Position numbers and translations under genes: made by a program. Positions 23,282-31,915 of a stretch of DNA of 64,000 bases are shown here, piece by piece (position 1 is the first letter of the stretch; every line of letters begins with the position of its first letter). The notes below the pieces were generated by a model. It was given only the letters and a program-made list of their open reading frames with translations. It did no database searches and was not told where the DNA came from. The stretch spans positions 1,736,001 through 1,800,000 of the forward strand of contig NZ_LT607410.1 in assembly GCF_900091515.1 (NCBI RefSeq). The letters run 5' to 3'. Origin of the DNA: Micromonospora purpureochromogenes. Lineage in GTDB: Bacteria > Actinomycetota > Actinomycetes > Mycobacteriales > Micromonosporaceae.

Positions 23282-24241
23282 ATGAGCGGGGCGGAGGAGA
23301 CCCGGGACGGGGTCGGGCTGACCAACCTGGACCAACCGCTGCTCGCCGGCGGTGACGTCACCAAGCGGGACCTGGTCGACTACCTGGACGCCGTGCGCGA
23401 GCGCATCCTGCCCGGCCTGCGCGACCGCCCGCTCTCGGTGATCCGGCTGCTGCGCGGGCAGGACCCGTTCATGCAGAAGAACCTGCCCAAGTACACGCCG
23501 GACTGGGTGCGCCGCACCGCCGTCTGGGCGGAGGCGTCCCACCGGCAGGTGTCGTACGCCCTCTGCGACGACCGGCGCACCCTGCTCTGGTTCGCCAACC
23601 AGCGGGCGATCGAGTACCACCCGACGTTGAGCACGGTGGCGCACCCCGAGCACCCGACCCACCTGGTGCTCGACCTCGACCCGCCGGAGGGGGAGCCGTT
23701 CGGGCTGGTGGTCCGGGCCGCCGCGCTGGTGCGGCGGGCGCTCGACGAGGTCGGCCTGGCCGGGGCGGTGAAGACCAGCGGGGCGAAGGGCGTGCACGTC
23801 TTCGTACCGGTCGACCCGGTGACCACCGCCGAGGAGGCGGCCGCCGCCACCCGGGCCCTCGCCGTGCACGCCGAACGGCTCGACCCGGCCCTGGCCACCA
23901 CGGCCTTCATCCGGGAGGACCGGGGTGGCCGGGTCTTCGTCGACGCGACCCGAGCCGGCGGGGCGACCGTGGTGGCCGCGTACAGCCCGCGGGTCCGGCC
24001 CGGCCTGCCGGTCTCCTTCCCGGTGGCCTGGGACGACCTCGACGGGGTCACCCCGGCCGACTTCACGGTGCGGACGGTGCCGGCGCTGGTGGCCGACCGG
24101 GATCCGTGGGCCGACGCGCTGCCCGCTCCGCAGCGGCTCCCGGCCGACCTGGTCGCCGAGGGGCGGACCATTCCGGTCGCCCGGGTGCAGGCCATGCACG
24201 AGGGAAAACGCCGGGCCCGGGCCCGGCGGGCGGCCGGCTGA
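23282..24241 (+). CDS. stand-alone LigD-type polymerase domain
   Basis: This 319-residue protein matches the primase-polymerase (PolDom) part of bacterial LigD used in non-homologous end joining. It covers LTNLDQPLL, TKRDLVDYLDAV, FMQKNLPKYTPDWV, the metal-binding THLVLDLDPPEG (Asp131, Asp133), KTSGAKGVHVFVPV, and the late DDL. Neither a ligase nor a nuclease domain is fused, and no ku or ligase gene is in the window. Such stand-alone PolDoms occur in mycobacteria (PolD1-like) and can fill gaps with ribonucleotides. The ATG follows AAGGTGGG. Confidence 0.9.
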   Translation: MSGAEETRDGVGLTNLDQPLLAGGDVTKRDLVDYLDAVRERILPGLRDRPLSVIRLLRGQDPFMQKNLPKYTPDWVRRTAVWAEASHRQVSYALCDDRRTLLWFANQRAIEYHPTLSTVAHPEHPTHLVLDLDPPEGEPFGLVVRAAALVRRALDEVGLAGAVKTSGAKGVHVFVPVDPVTTAEEAAAATRALAVHAERLDPALATTAFIREDRGGRVFVDATRAGGATVVAAYSPRVRPGLPVSFPVAWDDLDGVTPADFTVRTVPALVADRDPWADALPAPQRLPADLVAEGRTIPVARVQAMHEGKRRARARRAAG

Positions 24242-24314
24242 CCCGCGTCATGCCGACGATCTGACGGCGCTGGTCGCGTTCCGGCCGGCGAACGAGTTGT
24301 CCAGGGGGGTTGCG

Positions 24315-24962
24315 GTGACCGCACACGACGCCGAGGTCCACGGCTACGGGCCGCACGACTACGACGCGATCTACCGCGACGCCGCCGCCTCGGGCGGGCC
24401 GCCCTGGGACATCGGCGGTCCGCAGCCGGCCCTCGCAAAGGTGCTCGACCGCGGGGTGAAGGGCCCGAAGGTGCTCGACATCGGCTGCGGCCCCGGTGAT
24501 CTCGCCATCGCCCTCGCCCGCCGCGGCTACCAGGTGACGGCGATCGACATCTCGCGCGTGGCGATCGACATGGCCCGCGCCAAGGCCGCCGGCGAGGGCC
24601 CGACGGTGCACTTCGAGGTGCAGGACGCCACCGAGCTGTCGTTGCCGTCGGCGCCGTTCGACTCGGTGTTCGACTCCGGCCTGCTGCACAGTCTCCACCG
24701 GCACGGCGGCGGCGCGGCGGAGGCATACCTCGCGCTGCTGCCGGGCCTCGCCGCGCCGGGCGCGACCGTCTTCGTCCTGGCGGTCTCCCTCGCGGCGGGC
24801 CACGGCTGGGGCGTGACCGAGGAGTTGCTGCGGACGGGCTTCGCCGCGCCGATGTGGGCCGACACGGAGATCGAGGAGATCGACGTGGCCGCGGAGACCG
24901 GCGGCCGGGAGCTCGCGCTGCCCGGCTTCCTGCTCCGGACGGTCCGCGCCGCCGACACCTGA
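24315..24962 (+). CDS. class I SAM-dependent methyltransferase
   Basis: This 215-residue protein has motif I KVLDIGCGPGDLAIALA, motif II VTAIDISRVAIDMARAK and an acidic motif III region VQDATELSLPSAPFDSVFDSGLLHSL. The N-terminus (YDAIYRDAAASGGPPWDIGGPQPAL) resembles thiopurine- or tellurite-type methyltransferases of actinomycetes. The substrate is unknown. GTG 24315 follows a GGGGGG ribosome site. It is 73 bp downstream of the LigD-polymerase gene on the same strand, and converges on the ROK gene. Confidence 0.85.
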   Translation: MTAHDAEVHGYGPHDYDAIYRDAAASGGPPWDIGGPQPALAKVLDRGVKGPKVLDIGCGPGDLAIALARRGYQVTAIDISRVAIDMARAKAAGEGPTVHFEVQDATELSLPSAPFDSVFDSGLLHSLHRHGGGAAEAYLALLPGLAAPGATVFVLAVSLAAGHGWGVTEELLRTGFAAPMWADTEIEEIDVAAETGGRELALPGFLLRTVRAADT

Positions 24963-25064
24963 CCGCGACCGGCGACGGCCCGACCGGACGGTCCGCGTCG
25001 GCGGCGAACGACACCGACGCCGGTGCCGACCAGCCAGCCGCGCAGCCTGGCCCCGCCGCCGGCC

Positions 25065-26303
25065 CTAGCCGGTGGCGCCGGCGTGCAGCGGGTCCGCCAG
25101 GAGCGTGTCGAAGGCCAGTTCGGCGGCGCCGATCAGGGCGGCGTCCCGGCCGAGCGCCGCCGCCCGCAGGTGCACGATCTCGCGGCAGGGCGGCAGGACC
25201 ATCGTGTCCAGGCGGCGGCGGACCGTGCCCGCGCCGGCGAGGTAGAGCTCGCGCAGCGAGCCGCCGAACACCACGGTGTTCGGGTTGACCACGTTGACCA
25301 GGTTGGCCACGCCGAAGCCGAGCCAGTCGGCGACCCGCTCCACGGCCGCCACCGCCGCGTGCTCCCCGGCCGCCGCCGCGCGCAGCACCTCGGCGACCGC
25401 GTCCGGGTCGCCCGGCTCGCGGCCGGCGTGCCGCAGCAGCGCCGCCTCGCCGATCTCGGTCTCCCAGCAGCCGCGTGAGCCGCACCCGCAGGGCAGGCCG
25501 TCCGGGTTGACCACCATGTGGCCGACCTTGCCGCTGCGTCCGCGGTGGCCGAGCACCAGCCGGCCGCCGCTGATGATGCCGGCGCTGATGCCCAGGTCAC
25601 CGTGCAGGTAGACGACGTCGTTGACCCCCGCCGCCACGCCCCGGACGTGCTCGGCGAGGGCGGCGATGTCGGCGAGGTCGCCGGTGACGAATCGGGGGCC
25701 GGCCGCGAACTCCGCGCTGAGCGCGGCGTGCAGCGTCTCGTCGGCGCCGCCGATCCGGATCCGGCCGTCGGCGTCGCGGGTCGTGTCGACCACGGCGACC
25801 GCGCCGCCGGCCAGCAGCGCGTCACCGGGGACGGCGCGTTCCATGTCGCGGACGAGGTCGGCCAGCGGGGCGACGGCGTCGGGGGCCGCCATTCCGGACG
25901 GACGGTCGGCCTCGCGCAGGTCCAGGATGCGGCCGCCGAGGCCGACCCGGGCGGCGCGCAGCCGGTCCGCCTCGATGCTCAGCGCGTGCGCGTAGACGCG
26001 GTCGGAGCGAGGGCTGACCACCAGCGAGGGGCGGCCGGCGCGGCGGGCGGTGGTGGGCGCCTCCTCGGTCACCAGTCCGGCGGCGGCGAGGTCGGCGGCG
26101 AGCGCGCCGATGGTGCTCCGGTTGAGCCGGAGCCGACTGGTCAGCTCGGCGCGGGAGGTCGGGCCGTGCACGTGGATGTAGCGCAGCACGGCGCCGAGGT
26201 TCTGCCGGCGGATCTCCTCCTGGCTGGCGCCGGGCGCCGAGGCCGGCAGGAGTTCCGGGTTGCGGCCCTGCCGGGGTGGCCCGGACCGCATGGGTGTCGC
26301 CAA
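25065..26303 (-). CDS. ROK-family transcriptional regulator
   Basis: This 412-residue protein has an N-terminal winged helix (NLGAVLRYIHVHGPTSRAELTSRLRLNRSTIGALAADLAAAGLV) and a ROK sugar-kinase-like domain. The ROK zinc motif is intact (PCGCGSRGCWETEIGE). VYLHGDLGISAGIISGGRLVLGHRGRSGKVGHMVV is the expected core. This is the xylose-repressor (XylR/NagC) type. The start is TTG 26303, with GGAGG 10 bases upstream, or ATG 26291. It is the last gene after gguA-gguB-chvE, separated by a hairpin, and probably represses that operon in response to a sugar. Confidence 0.9.
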   Translation of the reverse strand: MATPMRSGPPRQGRNPELLPASAPGASQEEIRRQNLGAVLRYIHVHGPTSRAELTSRLRLNRSTIGALAADLAAAGLVTEEAPTTARRAGRPSLVVSPRSDRVYAHALSIEADRLRAARVGLGGRILDLREADRPSGMAAPDAVAPLADLVRDMERAVPGDALLAGGAVAVVDTTRDADGRIRIGGADETLHAALSAEFAAGPRFVTGDLADIAALAEHVRGVAAGVNDVVYLHGDLGISAGIISGGRLVLGHRGRSGKVGHMVVNPDGLPCGCGSRGCWETEIGEAALLRHAGREPGDPDAVAEVLRAAAAGEHAAVAAVERVADWLGFGVANLVNVVNPNTVVFGGSLRELYLAGAGTVRRRLDTMVLPPCREIVHLRAAALGRDAALIGAAELAFDTLLADPLHAGATG

Positions 26304-26354
26304 GGTCAGGCCGCCTCCGGTCGGTTGTGGGTATCTGCCGGGGAGTACAACGAA

Positions 26355-26382
26355 GGGTCCCGGAAACGGACTTCCGGGACCC
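26355..26382 (-). terminator. hairpin between chvE and the ROK gene
   Basis: The perfect 11-bp stem GGGTCCCGGAA / TTCCGGGACCC with a 6-nt loop lies just past the chvE stop. It may end the transport transcript, or attenuate it so that less ROK regulator than binding protein is made. Confidence 0.7.
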
Positions 26383-26405
26383 GACGTCGTGACTACCCGC
26401 TGGTG

Positions 26406-27506
26406 TTACTTGGTGAGCGGCGCCAGCTTCGGGTCGTTCGCGTACGCCTCGGCCGCGTTCGCCTTGGTCACGGCGACCGGCGGGAGCAGGTACGTGTCGA
26501 CGACCTTGCTGCCGTTGTTGTACGACTTGGTGTCGTTGATCTCCGGCTGGTCACCGGCCTGGAGGGACTTCACCATCGCGATGGTCTGCTTGACCAGGTT
26601 CCGGGTGTCCTTGTTGATCGTCATGTACTGCTCGCCAGCCATGATCGACTTGATCGACTCGACCTCGGAGTCCTGACCGGTCACGACCGGGATCGGCTTG
26701 CCGGCACCCTTGATCGAGGTGATGATCGCGCGGGCCAGCGTGTCGTTCGGGGAGAGGACGCCGTCCAGCTGCTTGTTGCCGTAGGCCGAGGTCAGCAGCT
26801 GGTCCATGCGGGCCTGCGCACCCTCGGCCTTCCAGCCCTGGATGGCGGTCTGCTTGACCTCGGTCTGCTTCGAGGCGACGACGAGGTTGCCCTTGTCGAT
26901 CTCCGGCTTGAGCACGCTCATCGCGCCGTTGAAGAAGACACCGGCGTTGTTGTCGTCCGGGGAGCCGGAGAAGAGCTCGACGTTGTACGGGCCGTTCGGC
27001 TTCTTGGCCTTCATGCCGTCCAGCAGGGCCTGGCCCTGGAGCTGGCCGACCTTAAAGTTGTCGAACGCGACGTAGTAGTCGAGGTCCGGGGTGTTGGTGA
27101 TCAGCCGGTCGTACGCGATGACCTTCGCGCCGGCCTGGTGCGCCGCGGCGACCTGGGTCGACAGCTGCGCGGCGTCGGTCGCGCCGATGACGATGACCTT
27201 GGCGCCCTTGGTCACCATGGCGGTGATCTGAGCCTGCTGGTCGGCAACGGTGGTCGACGCGCCGGCGTACTGCACGTCGCTCTTGAAGCCGGCCTCCTTG
27301 AGGCCGTTGGTGAACAGGTCACCGGCGAGGACCCAGTTCTCCGAGGTCTTCGACGGCAGGGCGACACCGATCAGGGAGTCGGCCGCGAAGCCCTTGGTCG
27401 GGGTGTCCGAGCCACCGGACTCACCGTCACGGCCGGAGCCGCAACCGGTCAGGGCCAGCGTCGCGATGGCGCCGATCGCCACCGTCTTGGCAAGAAGATT
27501 GCGCAT
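26406..27506 (-). CDS. chvE: multiple-monosaccharide ABC transporter, substrate-binding lipoprotein
   Basis: This 366-residue lipoprotein has a basic N-terminus, a hydrophobic core and the lipobox LTGC, so it should be lipid-anchored outside the membrane. The mature part is a periplasmic-binding-protein type 1 sugar receptor. IGVALPSKTSENWVLAGDLF, YAGASTTVADQQAQI, NGPYNVELFSGSPDDNNAGVFFNGA and PVVTGQDSEVESIKSI are typical of ChvE/MmsE proteins that bind arabinose, galactose, glucose and xylose. It is the third gene of the ggu operon. The ribosome site AGAAGGG is rather far (12 bases) from the ATG. Confidence 0.9.
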   Translation of the reverse strand: MRNLLAKTVAIGAIATLALTGCGSGRDGESGGSDTPTKGFAADSLIGVALPSKTSENWVLAGDLFTNGLKEAGFKSDVQYAGASTTVADQQAQITAMVTKGAKVIVIGATDAAQLSTQVAAAHQAGAKVIAYDRLITNTPDLDYYVAFDNFKVGQLQGQALLDGMKAKKPNGPYNVELFSGSPDDNNAGVFFNGAMSVLKPEIDKGNLVVASKQTEVKQTAIQGWKAEGAQARMDQLLTSAYGNKQLDGVLSPNDTLARAIITSIKGAGKPIPVVTGQDSEVESIKSIMAGEQYMTINKDTRNLVKQTIAMVKSLQAGDQPEINDTKSYNNGSKVVDTYLLPPVAVTKANAAEAYANDPKLAPLTK

Positions 27507-27557
27507 GAGGAGGTAGTGCCCTTCTGCAGAGGTGATACGGGGTGAGGCCGGTGGCCG

Positions 27558-28859
27558 TCAGCCGGACACCGTCGTCGTGGCGGGCTGACGCTCCGCGTCG
27601 GACGAGGACGGGGGAGTGGCGGGTGGTGTGTCTCGGCGGAACGTGCGGGTGATGCTGCCGATGACGGAGAACCGCCCCTGGCTCTTGTTGTAGACGTCGA
27701 TCGCGACGGCCAGCAGCAGGACCAGGCCCTTGATGATCTGGACGCGGTCGGTGCCCACGCCCATCAGTTGCAGGCCGTTGTTGAGCACGGCCATGACCAG
27801 ACCACCGACGATGGAGCCGCTGATGGTCCCGATACCGCCGGAGACGGCCGCGCCACCGATGAAGACCGCGGCGATCGCGTCCAGTTCCCAGCCGTTGCCG
27901 TCCTGCGGTCCGGAGGCCGCCGAACGGGCCACGAAGATCATGCCGGCCAGGGCGGCCAGGACCGACATGTTCATCATGACGAAGAAGTTGACCCGCTTGA
28001 GCTTCACACCGGAGAGCTCCGCGGCCCGGGAGTTGCCGCCGACGGCGTAGATGTGCCGGCCGCCGGAGGTGTTGCGGGTGTAGAAGGAGTACGCCAGCAC
28101 CAGCGCCACCAGGATGATGCCGGAGACCGGGAAGCTGGTGCCGACGCGACCGCTGGCGAAGCGCAGCGCGGCGAAGGCGATCACACCGACCATGACGGCC
28201 ATCCGGAGGATCGAGATCCACAGCGGCGCCGGATCGGCGTCCATCTCCCGGCGGGTCTTGCGCGCCTGCAACTCCCGCCACACCACCGCCACCGCGGCGG
28301 CCAGGCCCAACAGCAACGTCAGGTTGTTGTAGCCGGTGTTCGGGCCGACCTCGGGCAGGAACCCGGAGCCGATCGTCCGGAACTCCTCCGGCACCGGGAT
28401 GGTGTTGGCGTTGCCGATGTACTGGTTGCCGCCCCGGAAGAGCAGCATGCCGGCCAGGGTGACGATGAACGCCGGCACCCCGATGTAGGCCACCCAGAAG
28501 CCCTGCCAGGCGCCGATCGCCGCGCCGATGGCGAGGCCGAACAGGATGGCGAGCGGCCAGGGCAGGTCCCACTCGGCCATCGACTTGGCCACCAGGATGC
28601 CGGCGAAGGCCGCGACCGAGCCGACCGACAGGTCGATGTGCCCGGCGACGATCACCATCAGCATGCCGATGGCCAGGATGAGAATGTACGAGTTCTGCTG
28701 GAACAGCGCGATCAGGTTGTCCGATCGCAGCGTCAGCCCGTTGGTCAGCACCTGGAACAGGACGACGATCGCCACCAGGGTGAAGATCATCCCGAACTGG
28801 CGGGCGTTGGAGGTGGTGCCTCCGAAGAGGTTCTTCTGCAGGTCCTTGATTCGGCTCAT
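27558..28859 (-). CDS. gguB: multiple-monosaccharide ABC transporter, permease
   Basis: This 433-residue permease of the RbsC/XylH class has about ten membrane helices. The conserved [20 protein letters not shown] and [11 protein letters not shown] are present, and [28 protein letters not shown] is the cytoplasmic coupling region. The C-terminal cytoplasmic tail is polar and Pro/Ser rich. The start codon overlaps the stop of the ATPase gene by 4 bp (ATGA), and 51 bp separate its stop from chvE. It works with GguA and ChvE to import monosaccharides. Confidence 0.9.
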   Translation of the reverse strand: MSRIKDLQKNLFGGTTSNARQFGMIFTLVAIVVLFQVLTNGLTLRSDNLIALFQQNSYILILAIGMLMVIVAGHIDLSVGSVAAFAGILVAKSMAEWDLPWPLAILFGLAIGAAIGAWQGFWVAYIGVPAFIVTLAGMLLFRGGNQYIGNANTIPVPEEFRTIGSGFLPEVGPNTGYNNLTLLLGLAAAVAVVWRELQARKTRREMDADPAPLWISILRMAVMVGVIAFAALRFASGRVGTSFPVSGIILVALVLAYSFYTRNTSGGRHIYAVGGNSRAAELSGVKLKRVNFFVMMNMSVLAALAGMIFVARSAASGPQDGNGWELDAIAAVFIGGAAVSGGIGTISGSIVGGLVMAVLNNGLQLMGVGTDRVQIIKGLVLLLAVAIDVYNKSQGRFSVIGSITRTFRRDTPPATPPSSSDAERQPATTTVSG

Positions 28860-30403
28860 CGTGTCTGCATCTTCTTCGTAGAGGTCATCTGCTTCATGAG
28901 GGTCTCCGGGTCCGCATCCTCGCGGGCGATCTCGCCGGTGATGGTTCCTTCGAACACGGTGTAGATGCGGTCGCAGAGCCCGATCAGCTCAGGCAGTTCC
29001 GAGGAGATGACGACGACGCCCTTCCCCTGGTCGGCGAGCCGCTGGATGATGCCGTAGATCTCGTACTTGGCGCCCACGTCGATGCCGCGGGTGGGCTCGT
29101 CGAGGATCAGCAGGTCCGGGTCGGTGAACATCCACTTCGCCAGGACGACCTTCTGCTGGTTGCCGCCCGACAGCTTGGAGACGCTCTCGTCGACCGACGG
29201 GGCCTTGGTCCGCAGCTCCCGGCGGTACGACTCGGCCGCCTTGTACTCGGCGACCTCGTCCAGGACGCCGTGCTTGGAGATCTTGGACAGCTTGGCGGCC
29301 ACCGTCGACGCCTTGATGTCGTCGAGCAGGTTGAGGCCGATCGCCTTGCGGTCCTCGCTGACGTACGCGAGCCCGTGGTCGATGGCGTCCGCCACCGACT
29401 TCAGCACGATCTCCTTGCCGTCCTTGATGATCGTGCCCGACTCGTACACCCCGTAGGAGCGGCCGAAGACGCTCATCGCCAGCTCGGTGCGGCCGGCGCC
29501 CATCAGGCCGGCGAAGCCGACGATCTCGCCGCGGCGTACGACGAAGCTCTCGTTCTTGCAGACCTGGCGCTCGGCCGAGATCGGGTGCCGGACGTTCCAG
29601 TCGCGGACCTCGAAGAAGACCTCGCCGATCTTGGGCGTGTGGTCCGGGAAGCGCCTGCTCAGCTCGCGGCCGACCATGCCCCGCACGATCCGGTCCTCGT
29701 CGACCGCGCCCGCCTGCACGTCCAGGGTCTCCACCGTCCGGCCGTCACGCAGGATGGTGATCTGGTCGGCGATCGCCTCGATCTCGTTGAGCTTGTGCGA
29801 GATCATGATCGAGGTGATGCCCCGCGCGCGGAAGCCGCGCAGCAGGTCGAGCAGGTGGCGCGAGTCCGCCTCGTTGAGCGCGGCGGTGGGCTCGTCCAGG
29901 ATGAGCAGCTTGACGTCCTTGGCGAACGCCTTGGCGATCTCCACCAGCTGCTGCTTGCCGACGCCGATGTCCTTGATCAGGGTGTCCGGGTCCTCCTGGA
30001 GACCGACCCGGGCCATCAGGTCCAGCGCCATCCGGTTCGCGGCCTTCCAGTCGATCGCACCGCGCTTGCGCGGCTCGTTGCCGAGGAAGATGTTCTCGGC
30101 GATCGACATGTGCGGGATGAGCGCGAGCTCCTGATGGATGATCACGATGCCGGCGGCCTCGCTCGCCCGAATGTCGGAGAAGCGGGTCTCGGCGCCCTGG
30201 TAGACGATGTCGCCGTCGTACGTGCCGTACGGGTAGACGCCGCTGAGCACCTTCATCAGCGTCGACTTGCCCGCGCCGTTCTCGCCGCAGATGGCGTGGA
30301 TCTCACCGGCGCGCACCACCAGGTTCACGTCGGAAAGAGCCTTGACTCCCGGGAACTCCTTGGTGATGGAGCGCATCTCCAGGAGGATGGGCGCGTCGCT
30401 CAT
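28856..30403 (-). CDS. gguA: multiple-monosaccharide ABC transporter, ATP-binding protein
   Basis: This 515-residue protein carries two ABC ATPase domains in tandem. Domain 1 has Walker [10 protein letters not shown], a [12 protein letters not shown] signature region and Walker [12 protein letters not shown]. Domain 2 has a degenerate Walker [10 protein letters not shown], the signature [14 protein letters not shown] and Walker [13 protein letters not shown]. This asymmetry is normal for RbsA/MmsA/GguA proteins. ATG 30403 ([10 protein letters not shown]) was preferred to an upstream in-frame start because homologues begin here. It is the first gene of the operon, behind the promoter at 30478-30507. 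Confidence 0.92.
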   Translation of the reverse strand: MSDAPILLEMRSITKEFPGVKALSDVNLVVRAGEIHAICGENGAGKSTLMKVLSGVYPYGTYDGDIVYQGAETRFSDIRASEAAGIVIIHQELALIPHMSIAENIFLGNEPRKRGAIDWKAANRMALDLMARVGLQEDPDTLIKDIGVGKQQLVEIAKAFAKDVKLLILDEPTAALNEADSRHLLDLLRGFRARGITSIMISHKLNEIEAIADQITILRDGRTVETLDVQAGAVDEDRIVRGMVGRELSRRFPDHTPKIGEVFFEVRDWNVRHPISAERQVCKNESFVVRRGEIVGFAGLMGAGRTELAMSVFGRSYGVYESGTIIKDGKEIVLKSVADAIDHGLAYVSEDRKAIGLNLLDDIKASTVAAKLSKISKHGVLDEVAEYKAAESYRRELRTKAPSVDESVSKLSGGNQQKVVLAKWMFTDPDLLILDEPTRGIDVGAKYEIYGIIQRLADQGKGVVVISSELPELIGLCDRIYTVFEGTITGEIAREDADPETLMKQMTSTKKMQTR

Positions 30404-30477
30404 GACTTGCTGCACCTCGCCAACATCATGGATGCCTCTCGCTGGGTTCGGCCTCACGAGGTTTTGTTGCGTACCAC

Positions 30478-30507
30478 AACTTATTCACGCGCGAAGGCGA
30501 TCCGCAA
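30478..30507 (-). promoter_or_regulatory. promoter of the gguA-gguB-chvE operon
   Basis: Read on the minus strand, TTGCGG (30502-30507) and TAAGTT (30478-30483) are 18 bp apart, giving a start near 30471 and a 5' leader of about 68 nt. TTGTTACAA, 20 bp upstream of the -35 box, is a small palindrome that could bind the ROK protein. The rest of 30404-30784 shows nothing else I can support. Confidence 0.55.
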
Positions 30508-30784
30508 GTTTCCGATGCACGGGAGTTGTAACAATCCGGCAATATGGAGTCCGGTCCATGCCCCGACTGGCGGGGCTGTCTGGTTCCTCGGCCGCCGGGT
30601 GACGCGGTAGACATCGGCGGCTGTGGCGCCGGTCTCCGCCCGGCCCCGTCCACCCCGCCTCCGGGTCACCCGGGGCCCCGCGACCTTGCGGGTGTGCCCC
30701 GATCCGGAAACGAAAAATTCCCCGGCGTACCCGCCGGGGAATCCTCGTTCGTCTTGTCGCGGAGCCCGCTCCTGCGATGTTGTG

Positions 30785-30856
30785 TGCCCCCGGCAGGATT
30801 CGAACCTGCGCCCCCGCCTCCGGAGGGCGGTGCTCTATCCCCTGAGCTACGGGGGC
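30785..30856 (-). tRNA. tRNA-Arg (anticodon CCG)
   Basis: On the minus strand the gene begins GCCCCCGTAGCTCAG and ends with the complementary CGGGGGC and discriminator A. The D arm (GCTCAGGGGATAGAGC), anticodon stem CCGCC/GGCGG with loop CTCCGGA, and T arm (GCAGGTTCGAATCCTGC) all fold. The anticodon CCG reads the codon CGG. No CCA is encoded. Confidence 0.96.
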
Positions 30857-30936
30857 TCAGCGACCCGAGAAGAGTACCAAACCCCGTCCCGAACACCGAA
30901 TCGCCACCCGGTGCTCCCTCCGTGTCCCTCGAATCC

Positions 30937-31002
30937 CGCGTTGATCATGAAGTTGTTGTCCCGACACGCCGGGCGGATGACAACAACTTCATGATCAACG
31001 CG
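30937..31002. repeat. 24-bp-armed palindrome, GATCATGAAGTTGT family, copy 1
   Basis: Perfect 24-bp arms at 30937-30960 and 30979-31002, containing TTGATCATGAAGTTGTTGTC, flank an 18-nt spacer. It lies between the tRNA gene and the 3' end of the IS630-like gene. A related palindrome is at 39090-39148. Confidence 0.85.
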
Positions 31003-31006
31003 AAAA

Positions 31007-31029
31007 GGGTGGGGGTGGGGGGGTGGGGG
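31007..31029 (+). other. G-quadruplex-like tract
   Basis: Four G-runs (3, 5, 7 and 5 Gs) separated by single T residues directly abut the stop of the minus-strand IS630-like gene. On that gene's transcript the tract is C-rich. Confidence 0.6.
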
Positions 31030-31839
31030 TTAGGCGGCGGCGAGGGCGCGGCCGCAGCTGGGGAGGGGGTGCAGGACGATGCGGCGGGGGAGGCGTCGGG
31101 GCCACTCGTTCTTGGGCCACGAGCCGTCCACGATCAGGTGCACGGTGCGCTCCTCGGCGCCGCTGAGCCGCAGCACGAAGTCGCGGGGGAGCGGCGCGTC
31201 CACGCCGGGCGTGGTCACCATGAACCGGACCCGGCCCCGGGACGACACCGCGGAGATCACGTCCGCGGCCGGCATGGTGCCACGCAGGCGTACCCGGCCG
31301 ATCCAGTAGACCTCCGCGGAATGCTCCTGGGCGGCCCGGGTGATCGCCGGGTACTCGCTGCGTACCCAGCGCTCGACCGCGCCGACGCAGAGCCCGCAGG
31401 CCCGCTCCCGCGGCTCCCGCGGACCCAACCCCCAGGCCCGCAGGTACGCCCCGACGGTGCCGGCATCCATCGCCAGGTCGAACTGGCGCTGGATCAGCGT
31501 GGTCAGGCTCTGTCGCGTCCACAGCTCCTCGTCCAGCCCCAACTCGTCGGGGTGGACGCCCCGCAGGACGTCGATCAGTTCGAGTTCCTGTTCGCGGCTG
31601 AGCGTTCCGGGCTCGCCCTGCCGGTGTCCGCGACGGACGGCTGCCACCGCTCCGTCACCGCCGATGGTGTGGCGCCGGCACCAACTGGTGACCGAACGCC
31701 GCGCGTCTCTCAGTGCAACCCCCACGTCCTGCGCAACGAGCCCGAATCGCAACTGGTCACGATATGTGGGGAGAAAAGTCTCCAACGACCGGAATCGGTC
31801 GGAGCAACCAAAGGCTGCCAAAAGGTTGTAAAGGGACAC
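31030..31839 (-). pseudogene. IS630-like transposase relic or domesticated derivative
   Basis: This 269-codon frame resembles IS630 transposases in order: an N-terminal helix-turn-helix (VGVALRDARRSVTSWCRRHTIGGDGAVAAV), the LSREQELELIDVLRG linker, a second winged helix (SLTTLIQRQFDLAMDAGTVGAYLRAWGL), then ERWVRSEYPAITRAAQEHSAEVYWIGRVRL. Here the first catalytic Asp of the DDE domain (normally DE after the YF/YW strand) is replaced by IGRVRL. VHLIVDG keeps the second Asp, but the terminal Glu region is missing. There are no flanking terminal repeats. It therefore cannot transpose by itself; it may be decayed or kept as a DNA-binding protein. The GTG start is uncertain, and the first 50 codons are more AT-rich than the rest. 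Confidence 0.6.
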
Positions 31840-31859
31840 TCGGGTGGGTCGGAACGGAC

Positions 31860-31896
31860 GGAGGCCCGCGTCCGCCGGGGCGGTACGCGGGCCTCC
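31860..31896. terminator. hairpin after the DUF305 gene
   Basis: A 12-bp perfect stem (GGAGGCCCGCGT / ACGCGGGCCTCC) with an inner CCGCC/GGCGG pair lies just past the minus-strand DUF305 stop. It is a probable terminator for the DUF3105-DUF305 unit. Confidence 0.7.
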
Positions 31897-31915
31897 GTCA
31901 GGCCGGATGCCGGGA

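Noticed and set aside
30785..31839. An integrative element inserted at tRNA-Arg
   Set aside because: I found no integrase gene and no duplicated tRNA 3' end. The IS630-like gene alone is not evidence of an integrated element.
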